Notes under the pieces: generated by a model
Told to the model about the DNA's origin: nothing
Databases searched by the model: none
What the model saw: the letters and a program-made list of their open reading frames with translations, nothing else
Position numbers and translations under genes: made by a program
Part shown: one piece after another, positions 57,892 through 64,000 of the stretch
Numbering within the stretch: position 1 is the first letter of the stretch
How the letters are laid out: every line of letters begins with the position of its first letter
Assembly (NCBI GenBank): GCA_025358295.1
Contig: JANYJY010000031.1
Coordinates: 1-64,000, forward strand
Reading direction: 5' to 3'
Source of the DNA: Gammaproteobacteria bacterium
GTDB lineage: Bacteria > Pseudomonadota > Gammaproteobacteria > Steroidobacterales > Steroidobacteraceae
DNA length: 64,000 bases

Positions 57892-59154
57892 CTACCGAGC
57901 CTTCGAAGCAGGCTCCCCCTGAGTGATCAGGCAGGCATTGCGGCTGCCGGAGACATAGATCCACAGCCAGCTCAAGGCTACGGCCAGCCGATTGCGTACG
58001 CCGATCAAGAAGTAAATATGGGCGAGACCCCACACCCACCATGCGAGCCAGCCGCGCACCTTGACCGTGCCGAAATCGATGACGGCCGCGCGTTTGCCGA
58101 TGGTGGCCAGGTTTCCGGAATGCTGGTAACGGAAGGGACGTGGCGCGGTGTCGCCGTTCAATCGCGCCTTGATGACGCGGGCAACGTGGATTCCTTGTTG
58201 CTTCGCCGCCGGAGCAATTCCCGGGACCGGCTTGCCATTCCAGGCATTGATGGTGGCGGTGTCGCCGATCACGAATATTTCCGGATGACCGGGGGCCGTG
58301 AGGTCCGGTTCCACGCGTGCGCGTCCGGCATTGTCGGCCGGTAGCCCGGCCCAAGCGGCCGCGGACGACGCGCGTACGCCAGCCGCCCATAAAATCACTT
58401 TCGCCGCCAGAACCCGGTCGCCGTAGATCACGCCCTCGGCACTACAATTGCTCACCGGCGACCCCAGATGAATTTCCACGCCGAGGCGTTCGAGCGCGGC
58501 GTGGGCGTAGGCGGACAGATCGTCGGTGAAGCTCGGCAGGATGCGCGGCCCTGCTTCGATCAGCACCACGCGCGCCCGGCGCGTGTCGATGTGCCGGTAC
58601 TCGTCCGGCAGATTGTGATGCGCGAGTTCCGCGATCGCACCCGCCAATTCCACGCCGGTCGGGCCGCCGCCGACGATGACGAAGGTCAGCAGTGCATCAC
58701 GGCGCGACGCATCGGTCTCGCGCTCGGCGCGCTCGAATGAGAGCAGGATTCGCCGCCGAATCAAGGTTGCGTCTTCCAATGTCTTTAAGCCCGGCGCATA
58801 GGGTTCCCACTCGTCGTGACCGAAATACGCGTGCCGAGCGCCCGTGGCCAGCACCAAAGTGTCGTAGCTCACGGTGCCGCCGTCTTCGAGCAGCACGCTG
58901 CGATTCTGCATGTCGATTCCCGTCACCGCGCCCAGCAGGGTGGTCACCTCTTTGCGCTTGCGGACCAAATGACGGATGGGCCACGCTATTTCCGAGGTCG
59001 AGAGAGTGGCGGTCCCGACTTGATACAGCAGGGGCTGAAACAGGTGATGATTGCGCTGATCGATGATCGTGAGCTTGATGTCCGATCCCGCAAGACCATG
59101 CGTCGCCGCCAGGCCGCCGAAACCGGCGCCCACCACCACCACATGATGTGTCAT
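57892..59154 (-). CDS. ndh: Type II NADH dehydrogenase (NDH-2)
   Basis: 420 residues with two Rossmann domains: FAD binding in HHVVVVGAGFGGLAATHGLAG and NAD binding in LTFVIVGGGPTGVELAGAIAEL. Further family blocks are RNHHLFQPLLYQVGTATLS, KVILWAAGVRAS and PEIFVIGDTATI, and a C-terminal amphipathic membrane segment (WVWGLAHIYFLIGVRNRLAVALSW). It passes electrons from NADH to quinone without pumping protons. It overlaps the DedA-rhodanese stop (ATGA) and is the third gene of a three-gene operon. Confidence 0.94.
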   Translation of the reverse strand: MTHHVVVVGAGFGGLAATHGLAGSDIKLTIIDQRNHHLFQPLLYQVGTATLSTSEIAWPIRHLVRKRKEVTTLLGAVTGIDMQNRSVLLEDGGTVSYDTLVLATGARHAYFGHDEWEPYAPGLKTLEDATLIRRRILLSFERAERETDASRRDALLTFVIVGGGPTGVELAGAIAELAHHNLPDEYRHIDTRRARVVLIEAGPRILPSFTDDLSAYAHAALERLGVEIHLGSPVSNCSAEGVIYGDRVLAAKVILWAAGVRASSAAAWAGLPADNAGRARVEPDLTAPGHPEIFVIGDTATINAWNGKPVPGIAPAAKQQGIHVARVIKARLNGDTAPRPFRYQHSGNLATIGKRAAVIDFGTVKVRGWLAWWVWGLAHIYFLIGVRNRLAVALSWLWIYVSGSRNACLITQGEPASKAR

Positions 59155-60089
59155 GCGCCTTTCTCCACCGTATAGCCCGCCGCGACCCAGGCGTCGAGTC
59201 CGCCATGCAAGGGTCGAACACGCTTGAGGCCGTGATTCATGAGGATCTTGGCCACACGCGCCGCCGTGGCTTCATTAGGACAGGTGCAGTACAGAATAAT
59301 GTCCTTGTCCCGCGGGATTTCCTTTAGGAGGCGGGCAGCGTCTTGCAGAGGAATGTGTAGTGCGCCGGGGATCCAGCGCGGCTCGAGTTGGCGGGCGGTG
59401 GCCGAGCGTACGTCGATGATCACGGGCGACGAACCGGCCTGGATGAGTTCATATAATTCCCCGACGCTGATCCGCGCCATGCGCAACATCTTGTAGAAGC
59501 GGCTGCGCTGCCACCACTTATAGGCGACGTAGCCAGCAAGGAGGATCACGACGCAAATTCCGACGATGCTGCCGATGTCGTTCAAGTGCTGCAGCATCAG
59601 GGTGATCTGCGATTTGAACAGCACGCCGGCGGCAAGGCCCGCACCCGACCACAGGGCGGCGGCGCAGGTGCTCAATAGGATGAATCGAGTCCAGCCGATG
59701 CGCATGGCGCCGGCCATCGGCGGCGCGATAATGGCGAGCCCCGGCACGAATTTCGCGATCACCAGGGAATTGACTCCCCAGCGCTCAAATCGTGTCTGTG
59801 TTTGGCTGACGCAAGAGTCTGGCTCCAGGGAAATTTTGCAGAGGATTTTCAGGACCCGAATGCCGTATTTCCGGCCCACCCAATACCAGCCGCAGTCGGC
59901 GACCAGGCAGGCAATGGTCGATCCGGCGAGCAACCCAGTCAGGGGCATCTTGCCGTCCGCGGCGAGCGCACCGGCGACGATGAGCGTAGGAACCGCGGGC
60001 ACGGGGAGGCCGATTTGATCGAGAAGCACGTTGACCACCACGATGATCAATCCGTATTGGGAGAGGGTGAGAACGAGCTGGTGTGTCAA
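59151..60089 (-). CDS. DedA-family membrane protein fused to a C-terminal rhodanese domain
   Basis: 312 residues from a TTG at 60089 that overlaps the MFS stop (TTGA). Residues 1-200 carry the DedA/SNARE-associated pattern: LIIVVVNVLLDQIGLPVPAVPTL, YWVGRKYGIRVL, RFERWGVNSLVIAKFVPGLAIIAPPMAGAMRIGWTRF. The last 100 residues form a rhodanese domain with VIIDVRSATARQLEPRWIPGALHIPL and the catalytic Cys region ILYCTCPNEATAARVAKIL. DedA proteins are lipid or small-molecule transporters; the rhodanese would handle sulfur or redox sensing in the cytoplasm. Confidence 0.88.
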   Translation of the reverse strand: MTHQLVLTLSQYGLIIVVVNVLLDQIGLPVPAVPTLIVAGALAADGKMPLTGLLAGSTIACLVADCGWYWVGRKYGIRVLKILCKISLEPDSCVSQTQTRFERWGVNSLVIAKFVPGLAIIAPPMAGAMRIGWTRFILLSTCAAALWSGAGLAAGVLFKSQITLMLQHLNDIGSIVGICVVILLAGYVAYKWWQRSRFYKMLRMARISVGELYELIQAGSSPVIIDVRSATARQLEPRWIPGALHIPLQDAARLLKEIPRDKDIILYCTCPNEATAARVAKILMNHGLKRVRPLHGGLDAWVAAGYTVEKGA

Positions 60090-61318
60090 TGGGCTTTGCG
60101 ATGTTCGATATTGGGCAGAAACGCCGCCACCATGCCGAGCAGCGGCAGATACGCGCAAATGCGGAACACGAATTCGATCCCGTAACGGTCGGCAACGCCG
60201 CCGAGAACGGCGGCGCCGATCCCGCCGATGCCGAAGGCGAAGCCAAAAAACAAGCCGGATACGGCGCCGATCTTGCCGGGCATCAGTTCCTGCGCGAAGA
60301 CGACGATTGCCGAGAAGGCCGAAGATAGTATCAATCCAATGACGAAACTCAAGATGCATGTCCACGTCAAATCGGCGAAGGGCAGCATCAACGTGAACGG
60401 CGCGACGCCGAGGATGGACACCCATATGACCCGCTTGCGGCCGAGGCGGTCGCCGATGGGACCGCCGAACAGGGTGCCGATAGCCATCGCGGCGAGAAAT
60501 ACGAACAGATAAAGTTGGGCGGATTGCACCGGGACATGAAACTTCTCTATCAAGTAGAAGCCGTAGAAGCTCGAGATGCTGGCGGTATAGAAATATTTCG
60601 AGAACAGCAGCACCACCAAAATGCCGATCGACCACGCGACTCGCCGCGCCGACACCGGACTTACCGCCGCCGCCCGGCTCTTGGCGCCGCGACGATCGAG
60701 ATGTTGGCTCTTGTACCACGCGCCGACCCGCGCCAACACGGCGATCGCCAGCACGGCCGCCAGCGCAAACCAGCTCATGCTGTTGCGCCCATGCGGAATG
60801 ATGATCAAGGCCGCGAGCAGTGGACCCATCGCGCTGCCGGCATTGCCGCCCACCTGGAAAATCGACTGGGCCAAGCCGTGGCGGCCGCCCGATGCCAGGC
60901 GCGCAATTCTCGAGGACTCGGGATGAAATATCGAAGAGCCCGCGCCGATCAGAGCGGCGGCCAGCAATACACTCATGTAGTTCGGCGCAAATGCCAGGGT
61001 GATCGTACCGATCAAGGTAAATCCCATTCCGACGCTGAGGGAATACGGCTTCGGATGCTTATCGGTGTACATGCCAACAAGCGGCTGCAGTACGGATGCG
61101 CAAATCTGATAGGTCAGCGTGATCATCCCGATCTGCACGAAACTCAAATGGAATTGGCCCTTGAGCAACGGGTATATGGAAATGATCAACGATTGCATCA
61201 TGTCGTTGAGAAAATGCGAGAAGCTGAGCGCACCCAAGACCCTGAAGCGAGTTTGCGTGGCGGGGGCATGGGCCGTTGCAGCGACGATCGGCGAGGCACC
61301 GGTGAGACTCTCTTCCAT
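60086..61318 (-). CDS. MFS transporter of the fosmidomycin resistance (Fsr) family
   Basis: 410 residues with twelve helices. The start SFSHFLNDMMQSLIISIYPLLKG is typical for Fsr, as are VLQPLVGMYTDKHPKPYSL, GAGSSIFHPESSRIARLASGG and GLAQSIFQVGGNAGSAMGPL. It is an inner-membrane exporter; homologues confer fosmidomycin or other drug resistance, but natural substrates are uncertain. It heads the operon with DedA-rhodanese and NDH-2 (overlaps of four bases each). It is divergent from the ABC-type permease with 51 bases between starts. Confidence 0.88.
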   Translation of the reverse strand: MEESLTGASPIVAATAHAPATQTRFRVLGALSFSHFLNDMMQSLIISIYPLLKGQFHLSFVQIGMITLTYQICASVLQPLVGMYTDKHPKPYSLSVGMGFTLIGTITLAFAPNYMSVLLAAALIGAGSSIFHPESSRIARLASGGRHGLAQSIFQVGGNAGSAMGPLLAALIIIPHGRNSMSWFALAAVLAIAVLARVGAWYKSQHLDRRGAKSRAAAVSPVSARRVAWSIGILVVLLFSKYFYTASISSFYGFYLIEKFHVPVQSAQLYLFVFLAAMAIGTLFGGPIGDRLGRKRVIWVSILGVAPFTLMLPFADLTWTCILSFVIGLILSSAFSAIVVFAQELMPGKIGAVSGLFFGFAFGIGGIGAAVLGGVADRYGIEFVFRICAYLPLLGMVAAFLPNIEHRKAH

Positions 61319-61369
61319 AATCTCATACCCTACTAGCTACTTCGTTGTCTGTCCTGAGAGAATGCGCCG

Positions 61370-63088
61370 ATGAATCGCCTCTCACCCTATGGATTTCTTC
61401 GCGACCTGGCGTCGCGCTGGGATGTGCTGGCGTTCATCGTCGTCATCGGATTGATCGCTTTTTTGGGCGAGACCTCACGAGGCTTGTTCGCGCCGCTGTC
61501 CCAGCTCGAAGTGGCTCCGTTGTCGCTCGATCCGATTCATTTGCCGGAATATGCGGCACGCACGACGTTTCGCATGTTGGCCGGGCTGTTTCTCTCGCTG
61601 GTATTCACTTTGACATACGCGACTTGGGCGGCCAAGAGCGAGCGGGCCGGCAAGTTGTTGGTGCCCATGCTGGACATCCTACAGTCGGTGCCGATTCTGG
61701 GCTTCATTTCCGTGACGGTCGTGTTTTTCATGTCCTTGGCCCCTGGGAGGGTGCTCGGCGCGGAATTCGCCGCCATCTTTGCCATATTCACCAGCCAAGC
61801 CTGGAACATGGCCTTTAGCTTCTATCAGTCGCTGCGAACCATCCCCAATGAACTGAGCGAAGCGGCCGAATCCTTCCGCCTGTCGCCCTGGATGCGCTTT
61901 TGGCAGTTGGAGGTTCCCTTCGGCATGCCGGCGCTCATCTGGAACATGATGATGTCCATGTCGGGCGGCTGGTTTTTCGTGGTGGCCTCGGAATCCATCA
62001 GCGTCGGACACACCACCGTCGCCTTGCCGGGAGTCGGTTCGTATATTGCGCTCGCCATCGAGCAGAAAAACCTGGCGGCCATCGGCTGGGCGATCGCCAC
62101 CATGTTGATCGTGATCCTACTGTACGACCAATTGTTGTTCCGGCCGTTGGTGGCGTGGGCGGATCGCTTCCGCGTCGAGCAGGAGCCGGGAGTCCGGGTT
62201 CCCGATTCCTGGGCTCTGACCATGATGCGCCGCTCGCGGTTGATTCAAGCCGCCACGCTGGCATTTCATGCTGCCGTACTCTGGACCAGCCGCGCAGTGA
62301 AACGCGTCGACAAACCTGTCATGGATGAGGGCTCACCCAAAAAGCGCAGCCTGGATCTGCTCTGGGTGTCGCTGGTGATCGTGGCCGTGGTGGCCGGACT
62401 TTGGCACCTGGTCTGGGTGCTCATCAAGAACACCCCGCTCAGCGAAGCCTTGCAGGTTTGCGGGCTGGCGACGCTCACCATGTTGCGAGTGTTCATCTTG
62501 ATTGCGCTGGCCAGCATCGTATGGGTGCCGATCGGCGTGTGGGTGGGAATGCGGCCGCGCGCGGCGCAAATCGTTCAGCCCATTGCGCAGTTCATGGCCG
62601 CGTTTCCCGCGAATCTGCTGTTCCCCATCGCGGTGTACGGCATTGTGGCGTGGCGGCTCAATCCAGACATCTACCTGAGCCCGCTGATGATTTTAGGCAC
62701 TCAGTGGTACATATTATTCAATGTGATCGCCGGCGCATCGGCGATACCGGCGGAGATGCGCTACGTGGCTGCGAATTTCCACGTCAGCGGCTGGCTGTGG
62801 TGGCGTAAGGTGGCATTGCCGGCGGTTCTTCCGTTCTATGTCACGGGGGCCATCACGGCGTCCGGCGGATCGTGGAATGCGGCCATCGTCGCAGAAGTGG
62901 CGAGCTGGGGTACTACTCACGTGCAGGCCCGAGGTCTGGGCGCGTATATCGCACAAGCCACGACTGCGGGAGATTTTCATCGCATCGTGTTGGGAATCGG
63001 CACCATGAGTCTGTTCGTTGTGGTCATCAACAGGCTCTTTTGGCGACCCTTGTATTACTACGCCGAGCGCAAATATCGACTTACCTGA
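61370..63088 (+). CDS. Double-domain ABC permease (NitT/TauT type)
   Basis: 572 residues with two binding-protein-dependent permease domains (about 75-270 and 345-560). Each has the EAA-like cytoplasmic loop: ELSEAAESFRLSPWMRFWQLEVPFGMPAL in the first and EMRYVAANFHVSGWLWWRKVALPAVLPF in the second. The two halves have similar TM layouts, so the fusion makes a complete channel in one chain. The ATPase gene starts ten bases after it. No binding-protein gene is visible within the window, so the substrate is open. Confidence 0.9.
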   Translation: MNRLSPYGFLRDLASRWDVLAFIVVIGLIAFLGETSRGLFAPLSQLEVAPLSLDPIHLPEYAARTTFRMLAGLFLSLVFTLTYATWAAKSERAGKLLVPMLDILQSVPILGFISVTVVFFMSLAPGRVLGAEFAAIFAIFTSQAWNMAFSFYQSLRTIPNELSEAAESFRLSPWMRFWQLEVPFGMPALIWNMMMSMSGGWFFVVASESISVGHTTVALPGVGSYIALAIEQKNLAAIGWAIATMLIVILLYDQLLFRPLVAWADRFRVEQEPGVRVPDSWALTMMRRSRLIQAATLAFHAAVLWTSRAVKRVDKPVMDEGSPKKRSLDLLWVSLVIVAVVAGLWHLVWVLIKNTPLSEALQVCGLATLTMLRVFILIALASIVWVPIGVWVGMRPRAAQIVQPIAQFMAAFPANLLFPIAVYGIVAWRLNPDIYLSPLMILGTQWYILFNVIAGASAIPAEMRYVAANFHVSGWLWWRKVALPAVLPFYVTGAITASGGSWNAAIVAEVASWGTTHVQARGLGAYIAQATTAGDFHRIVLGIGTMSLFVVVINRLFWRPLYYYAERKYRLT

Positions 63089-63098
63089 AGGGTTGGCC

Positions 63099-64000
63099 AT
63101 GAACAATTCTCCGCTACTGCAGTGCACCGAAGTGCGCAAGGCCTTCCCCAAGCCGGACGGGGCGGAATTGCTGGTGCTCGACGGAATGAATCTGGAATTG
63201 CGCGAGGGCCAGATCGTCGGTTTGCTGGGTCGGTCGGGCTCCGGAAAATCGACGTTATTGCGCTTGATAGCCGGTCTGTCGGAGCCCAGCGCGGGACAAT
63301 TGCGTTACCTGGGTCAGCCGATCTCGGGACCCGCCTCAGGAATCGCCATGGTTTTTCAGAGCTTCGCGCTGTTTCCGTGGCTGACGGTGTTCGAAAATGT
63401 TGCCTTAGGCCTGGAAGCACAGCGGATGCCGCGTGCGGACATCCGGAAAAGATCGCTGGCCGCGATCGATTTGATCGGTCTGGACGGTTTCGAGTCCGCC
63501 TATCCGCGCGAGCTGTCGGGCGGCATGCGGCAACGCGTCGGATTCGCCCGCGCTCTCGTGGTACACCCCAATATTCTGCTCATGGACGAACCGTTCTCTG
63601 CGCTCGATGTGTTGACTGCCGAAACGTTGCGAACCGATTTCCTGGACCTGTGGGCGGAGGGCCGGATGCCCATCAAGGGTGTCATTTTGGTCACACACAA
63701 TATCGAAGAGGCAGTCTTGATGTGCGATCGCATCCTGGTATTCGGCAGCAATCCCGGCAGGATCCTGAGCGAAATTAAAGTATCGCTGCCACAGCCGCGC
63801 AATCGCCTCGATCCGAGCTTCCGCGAACTGGTGGAGAGCATTTATGTGGAGATGACGGCCCGTCCGCAGGGCGGTGCTAGCGCGAGGCACGAGCGCTTCC
63901 CGGGCTTGGGCATCGGCAGCCAATTGCCGCATGTGTCCTCCAATCTGCTGGCGGGCCTCATGGAAGCGGTCGCGGCAGTACCCTTCAACGGCAAGGCCGA
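63099..64000 (+). CDS. ABC transporter ATP-binding protein, 3' end beyond window
   Basis: At least 300 residues from the ATG at 63099; the gene runs off the window end. Walker A is LLGRSGSGKST, the Q-loop VFQSFALFPWLTVFEN, the signature LSGGMRQRVGFARAL, Walker B ILLMDEPFSALD and the switch His LVTHNIEEA, so a normal NitT/TauT-type ATPase. After about residue 245 there is a second region (RHERFPGLGIGSQLPHVSSN) resembling the AAA-associated C-terminal domain found in a subset of these transporters. It would power the double-domain permease. Confidence 0.92.
   Translation, partial: MNNSPLLQCTEVRKAFPKPDGAELLVLDGMNLELREGQIVGLLGRSGSGKSTLLRLIAGLSEPSAGQLRYLGQPISGPASGIAMVFQSFALFPWLTVFENVALGLEAQRMPRADIRKRSLAAIDLIGLDGFESAYPRELSGGMRQRVGFARALVVHPNILLMDEPFSALDVLTAETLRTDFLDLWAEGRMPIKGVILVTHNIEEAVLMCDRILVFGSNPGRILSEIKVSLPQPRNRLDPSFRELVESIYVEMTARPQGGASARHERFPGLGIGSQLPHVSSNLLAGLMEAVAAVPFNGKA

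Noticed and set aside
59151-60719. A 522-codon reading of the DedA-rhodanese frame that extends upstream
   Set aside because: Residues before 60089 are Arg/His-rich and lie antisense-free inside the MFS gene in another frame; the true start is the TTG overlapping the MFS stop.

Overview
The window is GC-rich, densely packed bacterial DNA with many 1-8 nt gene overlaps and GTG/TTG starts. Gene content suggests an aerobic, Gram-negative proteobacterium with an outer membrane: OmpA-type proteins, lipoproteins, PQQ synthesis, homogentisate and glutaryl-CoA degradation, a CIO-type bd oxidase and type II NADH dehydrogenase. A gammaproteobacterium of the Steroidobacter/Nevskia kind would fit, but that is inference; no rRNA or tRNA gene was seen. 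No phage, transposase, CRISPR array or plasmid function was recognised, so this looks like ordinary chromosome.

Layout. 0.1-9.3 kb holds envelope genes: a DUF1615 lipoprotein, a broken HAMP-GGDEF-EAL regulator (two frameshifts), a glycine-zipper protein, an OmpA-family protein, a lipoprotein with four Ig-like repeats and an ice-binding-type domain, and a GFA-family protein. 9.4-16.8 kb holds a secreted sedolisin, a tRNA-guanine transglycosylase fused to an MnmC-like methyltransferase, two small envelope proteins, a MetF-type reductase and an acetyltransferase. 16.8-24.5 kb holds a two-component system beside a complete pqqABCDE operon (pqqA is a 24-residue ORF at 18959-19033), followed by an M48 protease and a metallo-beta-lactamase-fold protein. 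24.5-28.7 kb holds lon with an Hsp20 gene, a NYN-domain protein and a TIGR02466 oxygenase-like protein.

28.7-38.6 kb holds an MFS transporter with an exported ammonia-lyase-fold protein lacking the MIO triad, gamma-glutamyltranspeptidase, cydAB plus a DUF2474 small subunit, a Tat-type amidase and an amidinotransferase-family protein. 38.8-47.8 kb holds a GMC oxidoreductase, two small exported proteins, an Old Yellow Enzyme, a PotF-like binding protein, a subtilase whose catalytic His is replaced by Glu, and an L,D-transpeptidase. 48-51.7 kb holds fahA-hmgA (tyrosine/homogentisate breakdown), divergent from a MetF-like gene across a perfect inverted repeat. 51.7-64 kb holds an M20 peptidase, a TMEM175 channel, a glutarate-type CoA-transferase/glutaryl-CoA dehydrogenase pair, a cupredoxin plus beta-barrel pair, a Fsr-DedA/rhodanese-NDH-2 operon, and a NitT/TauT-type ABC transporter cut by the window end.

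The most unusual items are the TGT-MnmC fusion (possibly an N-methylating preQ1 enzyme), the MIO-less exported lyase homologue, the Ser-Glu-Asp subtilase, and the pqq operon with its own candidate protease and a palindrome next to the sensor kinase.
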